From Proales similis (Eukaryota; Rotifera; Eurotatoria; Ploima; Proalidae), in contig JAGVRJ010000010.1 of the NCBI GenBank assembly GCA_019059635.1, positions 1,242,501-1,306,500 on the forward strand: a DNA stretch of 64,000 nt, in the 5' to 3' direction. How positions within the stretch are numbered: position 1 is the first letter of the stretch; the number at the start of each line of letters is the position of its first letter. The notes under the pieces are model-generated. The model searched no databases. It saw only the letters and a program-made list of their open reading frames with translations, and was not told the origin of the DNA. Below, one piece after another: positions 37,401 to 47,532 of this stretch. The position numbers and the translations under genes are program-made.

Positions 37401-40400
37401 TCTGAAGAGCACAAAGCTTTGCCTCAAGTTCTGGTAAATGGAGAAACGAAGGGGCAAAAGCTCGCTTTCTATCAAATTCCATCTACTTAGGTATCACATG
37501 TACGGCGAGGCGATCAATGAGCTTCGTCTAAAAGTGGTCGACTTGGACGATCAAAGCAGCCAAACACTGTGGGCCAGAAGGCACAATCAAGGCAACACGT
37601 GGCGCTACGGCCAAGTGCAAGTGAACGGACCCAAGAATTTCCAGTTGGCCTTCGAGGGAGTTGTTGGAGTGCCGCGCAAAGGAGACATTGCCATCGACGA
37701 TTTGAGCTCCACACTGGGCGCTTGTCCGCAGTTGACCGTCTGTGACTTTGAGTCCGAGGACATTTGCGGATTCTCCAACTACACTCTGAACAAGCTAACG
37801 TGGGCTAGATGGAGTGGGCCAACCCCGAGCAGCGGAACAGGCCCGTCATTTGATCATACGACCCTCAGCACCAACGGTCACTACATGTACGTAGAGGCCA
37901 GCGATCCAGCCAAAAACGGCGACAAAGCCACTCTTGTCTCGCCGACTTATCGCTTCAACACGATCGGCACGCACTGCATCGAGTTCTGGTATCACGCTTA
38001 CGGAATTAATGGAATGGGTCAATTGAACGTCTACACGTCTGAGACAAACTCGTTTGGAACTCTGCCGCAGAAGCTATTCACCGTCAGCGGGGACGAGGGC
38101 GATCAGTGGCGCATTGCCCAGGTCAACTTCAATCCCGTACCGGGCAGAGACTTCAACATTCTGTTCGAAGGCGTAGTGAAAACGTACAGAAGCGACATGG
38201 CCATCGATGACTTTTTCCTCAAAGAGCGTGCGTGTGAGCCGCTGGGCAACTGTGACTTTGAAGAGGACTTTTGCGCGTGGAGAAACGCAGACAGCGGAGC
38301 CCAGGTCGAATGGATTCGTCATAAAGGATCAACTCCTTCCAGCTCAACGGGACCCTCGGTGGACCACACGTTCGGAACTGCGTTCGGCACCTATATCTAC
38401 TTCGAGACCTCATATCCAGTCGACAAGGGCGACAAAGCGTTGCTCATCTCGCCCGTCTTTCCTCCCAATCAGACCAGATGTTTCAATTTCTGGTATCACA
38501 TGATGGGCAAAGGCGACGCCCGACTCAATCTGAAGCTGTTGTCTTTCAATTCAGTTGACGAGCCGATCAGTTTACTGTGGACGGACATGGCCAGTTATGG
38601 CGACGTTTGGCTCAATCATCACGAGACCATCACCAATCAGTTATTCAACTACGAGCTGATCATGGAGGCGATTGCGGGCGATAGTCCATTGTCTGATATT
38701 GCTCTTGACGATCTGAGCATCACTGACGGTGCCTGTCCCGACGTTGACTTCACTTGTGCATTCAAGTGCATAAGCGGCGCGTGTCTACCACTCAGTCGGG
38801 TGTGCAATTTCGTTGAAGATTGCGAAAGCGGCGAAGAGGAGATCCAATGCGGCTACAACAACATCACGTTCGAGAAAGGCGTCGGCAACTGGCAGAACAC
38901 GACAAGTGGCCTTTACAAATGGCAGCTGGGCAGCAACGGCAATGGCCAGACTACAGGACCAAGCATCGACCACACACTTCAAACAACGGCCGGCTACTAC
39001 ATTCATGTCGTCTCGTCGCCCGGCGGTTCGATCAGCGGTCAAAGCGCCTCATTCATGAGTCCGGAGCTGAGAGACTCGGCCGCTTCGTGCACACTTCGCT
39101 TCTGGTACCAAATCAAAGGCGAAATCCAGGGCACAATTGAAGTCTATCTCACAGTTGGCTTCGAGCGGTTCAGAATCTACCGTCTGACAGAGAGCACCGA
39201 CGAAAAGTGGATACAAGCGAGTGTGCCAATCGAGCGAGTGCCAAGCTCATTCAAAGTCAGCTTGGAGGGCAGTCGAGTCTTTTCCTCGCTCGGTTATGTG
39301 GCCGTGGACGATGTCGACTTCGAGTCTTGTGGCCTTGCACAGCCGCCGGCGGTGGCCAACTGCAAGTCAACTGAAGGCCGTTGTGATAACAAGCTCTGCA
39401 TTCCACAGGCGAGATTCTGCGATTTTACCGACGACTGCGGTGACGGCAGTGACGAGGCCAAGGCGAACTGCGCCAGCTACCTCCATCGGTGAGTATTGCT
39501 CAAATTGGAAGTTTCAAGCTGCGCCATAACCCGACTTTTTTGTTGCTTTAAGGTGCAACTTTGAATACGATTTCTGCACATGGAACACGTCCAGCAGCAG
39601 TCTGAAGTGGAATAGAATAAGCGGCGTCGAGGCGAGCGAGCAGATCATGCCCAGACGAGATCACACGACCAATTCGCCGTCCGGCTCTTACATTTACGTG
39701 AGCACGCAATACGCGGGCTCCTCTCAGACTGCTGTAATGCACGGACCCACGTTCGACTACTCCGGCTCGCTGTCTTGCAGAATGAGATTCTATTTCTTGA
39801 TGCAAGGAGCATCGGCCAGTCAGCTGTCGGTGTCGGTTTATAACGAAGAGTACAAATTTTTGAACAAGTTCAAGCGGACAAGCCCCACCGATCAATACTG
39901 GGCCAAAGCTGATTTCTCAATCGGAACCGGCATAATCGGCTCAAAGAGCATCAGAGTGATGATCGAGGCCATCGCAGCCAATAACACCAACAGTCCGGGA
40001 GTAATCGCCATCGACGACATTTCATTCGACACCAAATGCAAGTCAGTCGACCAAATGATCGAACCGCTCGAGCCGGCCACAACACCGTCGCCGTGCGGAG
40101 CAGATGCATTCCAATGCACGGACGGCAGCTGCGTAAACCGGAGCCAAGTGTGCAATTACGTGAACGACTGCAAGTCTGGCGAAGATGAGGCCCAGTGCGG
40201 CAAATGCGACTTTGAGACCGACACGTGCGGCTGGACGGACAACAGCTTCGGCAACCGCTTCTGGAACTTGACCATGGCGGCCGACACTCGAATACCGTTC
40301 GATTCGACCAGACGCGATGAACTCGGACACTTCATGTTCTACGAAGAGCAGCAAGACTCGCTCTCCGGTCTGGCGCGTGTTTTCACTCCCTCGCTCGGCC

Positions 40401-43400
40401 AGACCGGCTCACATTGCGAGTTTGAGTTCTACTTCTACAAAAAAGAACCCACTCCCGGCACAGTGGTGCTCTCCCTGCTGCTCAGCGACCATCAAGGCCG
40501 CACCGAGAGACTGTGGCGCTCGGCGGAGAACTCGCGCAACGACACCTGGACCCGAGTTACCGTCGGCCTGCATGGTCGTCGCGCCGGCTTCAAGCTCTTT
40601 TTCGAGGCATCGCTCACATCGCTTTTGAACCCGTTCTACCAGCCGCTGGTGGCCTTCGACGACACCAACTTCATCAACTGCCCGGTCGACTTTGCCAGCT
40701 CATGCTCAGATCCGAACGCATTCCAGTGCGGCAATCAAGTCTGCGTGCCGAACAATTTGGTGAGAAAAAGTTATTTATTCGCCCGAGTAAACTGGCTTCT
40801 CATTCGACTCGATTTCAGCTGTGCGATTTCGAAGACGACTGCGGAAATGGACGAGACGAAGCCAACTGTGACAAGTACCTGAGATGCGACTTCGAAAACG
40901 ATCAAGACCCGGCCTGTGACTGGCGACTGGACGACGACGTTGGCCTCTACTGGCTGCGCAACAAAGGCCAATTCTTTGCCAATTCATTCAACAGCTATCC
41001 GGCCTATGGTAAGCCAGAAAGGACGGCTCTCGATCTTTGTCTTAATCATCTTGCGTCTGCCTTTAGATCACACGACCATGAGTGGCCGCGGACACTTTTA
41101 CCACAACGACGACCAGGCTCGACAGAATCTGTCCATGCGTCTGAGCAGCCCCGTCTTCTACCCGGTCAAGCGCGAAGATCAATGCTACTTCAGATTCTGG
41201 CACTATTTGATCGGTATTATTCGACTTGCACTCATCGTTCATCTCGTTTTAAGACTCAATTCCATGCCAAAAGATTACTTTGAGGCGAACGATGCCATCA
41301 CCGTCTACCAGCGAACCGTGATCGGCGGCGAACTGACCTCACTTTGGAGCAAGAAAGGACTCAACGGTGAGTGAACTCTTCAGCTCTCTTATTCTTCGTC
41401 GAAGCGTTTCAACTCCATCTCTTAAGAATTTGAATGGATCCGTGCCGAAATTCCTCTCGAGTCGAGCGTCAACTTCCAGGCAAGTGACCATTGACGCTCT
41501 CCAGCTCCTTTTTCATTTCAACATTTCCGTTCAAACAGATCGTGGTCGAAGGCCTGAACCTCAACGTCGAATATGTAAGCCGTCCGAAGCAAGCTGAGCG
41601 ACGTTTGTCAGCTAAATTGATTTTGAACTGAAAAGGCCATCGACGACTTTTCGTTCACGCCCTCGTGCAAAGTCAACAAGAACGAACAGCTGCCTGTCTA
41701 TCTCTACACCACCCCGATGCCCGATCTCTCCTGTCCGATGCCCAATCAGTTCAGATGCAAGAGCAGTCTCTTGTGCATCAACATGACCGACTTGTGCAAT
41801 TTCCGCTACGACTGCTCCGACGGCTCTGACGAAGCCACCTGTCCGTGGGCGTGCAACTTTGACAGTAAGCCACTCAAAATTGCCCTCTCCTGCTTGTCTC
41901 CTTCATCTGTGCTGTGTCAGCGATGTCTACTTGCGGCTGGACAAATGACTTGGCCGGTTCAAACGGACCACCCAAGATTCCTTGGCTCGTTGAACAGGCA
42001 TCGGTGGCCAGCACCCACACTGGACCATCGACAGGTACCTTTCTGCCTTGCGCATCAACGCTTTGTGGAAATTATGTTCTTTTTTTGTCGCGTCAAGATC
42101 ACACAACCGGCTCTGGCTCTTACTTGTATCTAGAGTAAGCCCTTTTGCTTCAGTCCGAGGCGTTTTGCTTTGTAATTGCTACTTGCTTGAAAGTCCGTAC
42201 AACCGAAATCCAGGCGATTTGGCGCGAATAGTCAGCTCCTACTACAACCAAGCGGGCCAGACGTGCAGCTTTGAGTTCTACTATTTCATCTCTGGCAACG
42301 AGACTGGCTCGCTGCGGCTGTACGTGAGCACCGGCTTGACAGACAGTCTCCTGCTCGAGATCAAAGACACGCAGACCACCGACTGGACTAAAATGAGCGT
42401 CAGCTTGCCGACTTGCTTGTCCCAGTTCCGTTTGGCCATTGAAGGCAGTCGAGGATCAGACGACAGTGCCATAGCGCTCGACGACTTCCGTTTTGTTGAC
42501 TGCGCTTATAAGCAGCCTGATCGCACTTGCTCGGCCGAGTCGGAGTTCACTTGCAGCAGCGGCCATTGTGTTCCGTCGACAAGCGTCTGCGACATGTCAA
42601 ACGACTGTTGTGACGGCACCGACGAATCGGCCTGCGATGCCCATTACCGGTAGGCAGTCCACACCCATCTAATCCTCAGAACTCGGTTCAGTAATTTTTT
42701 TTTTCCAATTTCAAGCTGCAACCTTGAGGATGACTTGTGCGACTTGATGCATCTGAACAGCAGCTCGTTCCTATGGACTCGAATCAGAGCGGACGTGGCC
42801 AGCCAAGGCCTCCAGCCTCTGCTTGACCATTCCACTCAGTCGAGTCAGGGACACTTTTTGTCGCTAATCCCGCCTCAGCTCGTCACACCTCCAGGCAACG
42901 CCCAGATCGCAATCACTCTCAAGATGGCCAATCCTGGCTGTCGCATGCGCCTTTGGTATTGGCTGAGCGATGCGCAGTTTGCCACGCTCAACCTCAACCA
43001 GATGGCGTTCTCCGCGTCAGCCCAGCCGGCCTCTCTGACGATCAATACGGCCCAAGTCTCTTGGACTAAAGTCGAATGGGACATCCTGCCCAACAGCCAG
43101 CCCATCCAGGTGAGTTCAAACCCGGTCGGTTGGTTCAAGTCGGATTTCTACTTTGAGCCGTGCAAAGGTTATAATCGAGGGCTTGCTCGGAGTCGAGAAA
43201 GAGGCCAACTTTTTGCTTGTCGACGACATAAGCTTCTCTCCAGAATGCGATCTAAATCGAGACTTCACCACTCCGACCACACCGACAACACCGCAAACGA
43301 GCACATCTCGTCCGTCCACGTCAAACCAACAGCCACAGACCGACCAGCCGCCGCCGCTCACCGATTACCCACGCACTTCGGTCATATACGAATGCCCTGA

Positions 43401-44015
43401 GAATTATTGCAAAAACGGCGGCCGATGTTCAGTCGAAAACGGCCTTTACAAATGCAAATGCGTGCCACCATTCTCGGGACAGACCTGCGAGAGGCAGAGC
43501 GAGCCACAAAAACCGCCTCAGGCTCCAGATGGTGAGTAGAGCCAACTTGGCCTGATCACTCGGCGCTAATCTGTGTTGGCAGAAACTGGCCTCATCCTCG
43601 GCGTCGTAATACCAAGCTTGATGATCCTGCTTGCCATCGTAGTCGCCTTCTATTGGCTCAAACTCAAAGAGAAGAGAAGGTAAACCAACACTGCAGAAGA
43701 GTAAATAATCGTTTCGACTAATTGGCCAATTCAGCGGCGAAGTGAACGAAAGAACCAACTTGGCCGCAGCGTCGAGCAGCAGTAAAAAGCAATTCGAGAT
43801 TAGCGGAACCACAAATCCGGTGTTTGATGCTGACGATAACGACGACGACGACGACAACGACCCCGAAGAGGACCGGGCCAAACAACAAGCAAACAAAGTA
43901 AATCACTTCGCTGTGAATTTGATTCGTGTCAAACGCTAATGACTATTTCGATCGCGAATTATAGAAAAAGAAGAAGCGAAAGTCAATGGCTGCCCACACC
44001 GACAACTCGGTCTAA
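16431..44015 (+). CDS. giant MAM / LDL-receptor class A repeat membrane protein
   Basis: One gene of 27.6 kb encodes roughly 8,000 residues (my estimate). Exon 1 (16431-16497) and exon 2 give a signal peptide (RAPVLALLLQFLLMLALAS). I count about 42 MAM domains by their CDFE...C-W/Y start and the SGPSxDHT, FWYHMYG and IAIDD motifs. Twelve LDLa modules (DCxDxSDExxC type) occur from 28.2 kb onward. One EGF module (CKNGGRCSVENGLYKCKC, about 43390-43497), a transmembrane helix (about 43586-43666) and a short acidic/basic tail with NPVF and KKKRK follow. The stop is at 44013. MAM and LDLa modules are extracellular adhesion and ligand-binding units. The architecture resembles vertebrate MALRD1 (Diet1, about 2,150 residues) but is several times larger. 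Introns are about 55-70 bp and keep frame wherever I checked. I found no internal terminator or second signal peptide, so I treat it as a single gene, though that is inference. Polyadenylation signal at 44091. Confidence 0.88.
16605..27280 (+). repeat. MAM domains 1-18, intron-rich array
   Basis: MAM starts are near 16609, 17215, 17945, 18612, 19330, 20035, 20730, 21350, 21895, 22525, 23025, 23590, 24290, 25022, 25815, 26555, 27085 and (on the next exon) 27630. Most are split by one to four introns of about 60 bp. Thr/Pro-rich or otherwise open linkers precede domains 4, 7, 10, 13 and 16 only, which gives a period of three. No LDLa modules occur here. Confidence 0.85.
27317..31431 (+). other. 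single 4.1-kb exon with MAM 17(end)-24 and LDLa 1-3
   Basis: An acceptor AG at 27315-27316 and a donor gtaagt at 31432 bound a 4,115-bp uninterrupted exon. It holds the end of MAM 17, MAM 18-24 and three LDLa modules (about 28171-28260, 28768-28870, 29418-29523). MAM domains in the first part of the gene are each interrupted several times, so introns have been lost here or never gained. Confidence 0.85.
33178..34605 (+). repeat. LDLa modules 4-6 with MAM 28-29
   Basis: LDLa modules lie at about 33178-33270, 33835-33950 and 34498-34602, alternating with MAM domains. The order and linker lengths repeat those of LDLa 1-3: module 4 joins its MAM by C-x-C, module 5 by a 6-7 residue linker, and module 6 by C-x-C. 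Module 4 has only four of the six usual cysteines, like module 1. Confidence 0.85.
38740..42640 (+). repeat. LDLa modules 7-12 with MAM 37-41
   Basis: LDLa modules start near 38752, 39360, 40095, 40713, 41735 and 42530, each followed by a MAM domain. The C-x-C and long linkers alternate strictly. The calcium-binding acidic motif (CDFxDDCGDGSDE type) is clear in most. MAM 37 (near 38850) starts GYNNITFEKGVGNW and lacks the usual first two cysteines. Confidence 0.85.
43385..44015 (+). other. EGF module, transmembrane helix and cytoplasmic tail of the MAM/LDLa protein
   Basis: After a Thr/Pro-rich stalk (about 43260-43380) comes one EGF module and then the hydrophobic helix GLILGVVIPSLMILLAIVV. 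The cytoplasmic tail carries NPVF, a run of Asp and a basic KKKRK, and ends at 44015. The type I membrane topology is inferred from the N-terminal signal peptide plus this helix. Confidence 0.85.
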
Positions 44016-44090
44016 AATCAACTTATTGAAAATTTTTCTCTATTTGACAATTTACTTTAATTTATTCGCAAATTTACAAATACGCTCGTC

Positions 44091-44096
44091 AATAAA
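44091..44096 (+). terminator. polyadenylation signal of the MAM/LDLa gene
   Basis: AATAAA lies 75 bp after the stop codon. The LIN54 stop on the other strand is at 44277, so the two genes converge. Confidence 0.55.
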
Positions 44097-44276
44097 ACAA
44101 AAAGCAAATAAACCAGACGAGTGCTGAAGTAGAGAGAGAGAGAGCCAGTAACAGACAGAGAGAAGAAGAAGAGTTTGAAGGACGAGCGTTGACAGTTTAT
44201 TAAAAAAAACTTTCCGACTGCTTCGAGTGATAAATTTTGAAGAGAAAAAAGGCGCTTGATTGGCGATTAAGTTAGT

Positions 44277-46351
44277 TCACTTGTCGTTGATTAGCTTTTC
44301 GAGCGACTTTGCGAACGTGTCGATGAGTTTGAGTTCAACAATCTCGTTCGGTTCGGACTCGCTTTGCGTCGCCTGTTCGATCAGCTGCGTGCAGATTTTC
44401 TCCACCGTTCCGTCGTCGATAAAACACGCCAGATCGCTTTGCCACCGTTAGACGCGAGAGAGGAGGAGCGACCGAGAGCACTTACCGACTCTTGCCTCGT
44501 TCGGCCAGATTTTTATCCGATTCAGCTGCGTTCGAATCGTCGTTGAGTGTCCAGCTGTCTACGTGCTCGGTGAGAATGGTCTTTGCCGTCTTGGCATGAG
44601 GAAATGCGAACGCGGGCACAATCGAACTGAGCCAGTCGTCCTCGTCCTGCTCTTTGGCCGTCTCCTGGGGCGTCTGCACTGCTCTCAGTTTGTTTGTTGC
44701 GCTCAAGTGAACCGACTGAAACGGGCGCCGCATGTACTCTTCACAGTTTCGACAGCCCACGCAGCGACAAAGCTTGGAGCATTGAACGTTCGCCTTTAAT
44801 TCAAATGGCCTTGATCAGCCGAGTGCGCACAGCTTCAAACTGCATCCGTTCATTTACCAAAAAGCATTCGCAGTACTTCTTCAGGCAATTGGATCGTTTG
44901 CAGTTGCAGCCTTTGATCAGTTTGGCCGGCATCGCTCCCAGTGTTGTCGAGTCGTCTCCGAACGTGTCGAACAGGGCTATTTCATTCTGACCGTTTGAGT
45001 TCTCATTTCCGAGCAAAAACGTGCCGCCGCTACCACTGGCCCCGCCGCCCAGTGCGACTGTTGAGTTGGTTGCGTTCATTTGCACTTGAGCGGCTGTTCG
45101 AGTTCTGATTAAATTTTGTCTTTTTCTTCGATTGGTTTCAAAAAATTCGAGCAATTACTAAATTTTCCGATTCGAGAGGCGAACGCCTGCGGATTGCGGT
45201 CGAGCACAAATCGAATGGCTCGATTGCGATCGTCTTCGTGCTCGAGCGTGTTGTGGCAGTTTACACAATTGCAGTCGCGACAGAACGAGCCCATTGCAAA
45301 GCAGTCGCAGTAGCTGTTCAATTAAGCCTAAAACTCAGCGATTGGAATGCTCAGGCCGACGATTCGACTACTTACAGCTTCAGACACATCGACTTGGTGC
45401 AGTTGCAGCTTTTGCGCACATTTGCCATCGCATTCGGAACAGAAATTGAGTTGGCCTGAGCCGAGCTTGATTGGGCTTTAGAAGGCGACGCAGGGGGCGG
45501 GGTCGAGTCGATTCTCTGCTTTTTTGTCTTTGACGCATCGGCGCCAGTGTGAGCATCTGGGGCGGCCGACGACACAAAGCTGCTGGCTTGCGTCGGTTTG
45601 GCCGCTGAGATTGAAGCGCCTAACGACGGGGCTTGGAGTGACCTGGGTGTGCTGACCGCATTTCGCTGACCTGGACCGGCCACGGGAGTGAGCTGCACTG
45701 TCTGGTGTCGGACTGGAGCCGATGGAGCTGGGTCTGTGTGTGACTTGCTCACGCCTGTCCAGCTGGTTTTGGTCGGCGTCTGCGAGCATATCTGTTGACT
45801 GAGTATTTTGTAGCCGCTCGCAACTGTCGATTGGGCCACCGGAGACTTGCTGCTCATGTTGAAGATTATTTTTTGACCCGTAGACGCCCTTGCAGTGCTT
45901 GATGCCGAGGCGACGCTCAGGAACTTTTCGCCGCATACTCGAACGTTAAGCGAAGGGTTGACGGGCGTCAATTTGACTTGGGTGAGCGGCTTGTTCGTCG
46001 GCTCGCTTTCGCTGTTGTTCGGATTTATCAGTTTGACGTATTGAACCAAATTGCCGTTCTTGTTCACCATCGAAGTCCTCTTCACGCTCGTTACGGTGCC
46101 GCTGGCGGCGTTGCGAATATTGAACACGGCTCCGGCATCGCTAGCAATCGAGTCTTTGACTCAATTAGAACGGCCAAGTGACAAGCAAAAAGCGCTGCAG
46201 ATACTCTACCTTGATTGGAGGGCTCGCTCGCTGCCGTCTGCTGGTACCATGTGGCCTGTTCGAGTTCGCTGAGCGGGGTCGGCTCGAGTCTGAACAGTTT
46301 GGGCCGATCGACCGGCTCATCATTCGAAGATTGATCGTCTAGTGCGCTCAT
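44277..46351 (-). CDS. LIN54: LIN54 / Mip120 homologue (tesmin/TSO1 CXC protein)
   Basis: This is the DNA-binding subunit of the DREAM/MuvB complex, which binds CHR elements in cell-cycle promoters. It starts [17 protein letters not shown] at 46351. A Ser/Thr/Pro/Ala-rich region of about 240 residues follows. The two cysteine-rich CXC halves are [19 protein letters not shown] and [17 protein letters not shown], each ending in a C-x-C-x2-C-x-N type cluster. Between them lies the conserved RNPQAF motif. The C-terminus (residues encoded by about 44700-44277) is helical and acidic, as in LIN54. The spacer between the CXC halves is about 45 residues longer than in human LIN54 and is Gly/Asn/Ser-rich. 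The gene has about five exons. Confidence 0.93.
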
Positions 46352-47532
46352 GGCGCCTCATTGAGTTCGATCGAACTGCTTGAGAATATCTCGTGAGACC
46401 TGAGCGCTGCTTGTGCTTCTCCTCGACTTTATCCGGCCGATCGTCGCTTGTCGCTTGGAATGACTAAAATGCACTGATCAGGCAACTTTCAATTAAATTT
46501 AGATTGCAGTGCAAACTGAACCTAAATGCGAGTCCTGAATTGGATGATGATAGTCCCTTAGGGCGTGCTTCCTCTCTCCCTGTGCTGAGCTTTTCAATCA
46601 AAGACGCCTCGCGAGACCCGAACATTGTCAACTTTGGTAAATCAGACAATCATTACAGCGAGGAAGTTCGCTTGAGGCCGATTTACTTGGCAAACCTCGA
46701 TCCGGCTATAATGCCCGACTTTGCTTAGACGACCTGTTTATATGGCTCAGCGCACAAGCACTCCAGCCTTTCATGTCCTAATTAGTACTGTTAGACAACC
46801 AATATCCGCTGCTGCTCGTCCGCCATTTAATTGCAATCATCTAAGCTGATTGCCGGCTGATCTAATCTAATCTTGGCGTTCGCTGGATAAACTTGTTTAG
46901 ACAAGTGTGTATGCGCGACCGTTCACCAAAGTTGGAATTGAATTGCAGAGGCTGAGACGCCACAAGAGAAAGCCAGTTGCTCTGTGTGTGTGTGTGTCTC
47001 TGCGAGCTTTGTCTGTGCGAGTGTGATTTCTAGCGCTCACAATCAAGACGAGTGAGAGAGAGAGGGAGCGAATGAGGGAAACGAAATTGGAAAATCTCTA
47101 GTCGCTGGTGACAAGTTTACTGATCGATCGAGTCAAGAATATCCAGTGGACGATTAAGATGCAAATGAAGAGAAAATAGACACCAATTAATTTGTTGGCA
47201 CGCGAACGCAGTCAACAAGCGAGCGAGAGGAGACTGCCGAGCGCACTGGAGCCGCTTGGCTCCCCAGGCGTCCTTGCTCAACTTAAATTACTGCCTTTCA
47301 ATCAAACGTCGCTAAACGCTTGTTGGATCATGAATTATCTCTGGTTTTGTCTAACGCTCCACTGCGATTGCTTCTTTCTTTTTGAAATGAAACGCCTCTG
47401 CCGTTTAGACTTGAGCGTAGAGGTCGTCGAGGCATTTATTCATCGAAACGACTCTTGCTGGCTGAGTTTGAGCAGCAAATAAAGCAGAGAAAGGCGGTCC
47501 GACAGACAGAGGACAGAAGAGTTGAAGGGAAA
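46352..47532. promoter_or_regulatory. divergent intergenic region, LIN54 / NMDA receptor
   Basis: This 1.18-kb region lies between divergent genes. It contains a TG repeat (about 46984-46997) and GA-rich patches near 47055-47075. A 74-codon plus-strand frame (46504-46728) reads smoothly but has no recognisable domain. I cannot decide whether it is coding. Confidence 0.35.

Noticed and set aside
16431-44015. Reading the MAM/LDLa region as several genes
   Set aside because: Every junction I checked keeps frame, there is one signal peptide at the start and one membrane helix at the end, and no internal polyadenylation signal with a new start was seen.
46504-46728. 74-codon plus-strand frame between LIN54 and the NMDA receptor
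   Set aside because: It has plausible codon use but no known motif, no promoter or splice evidence, and lies in a divergent promoter region.
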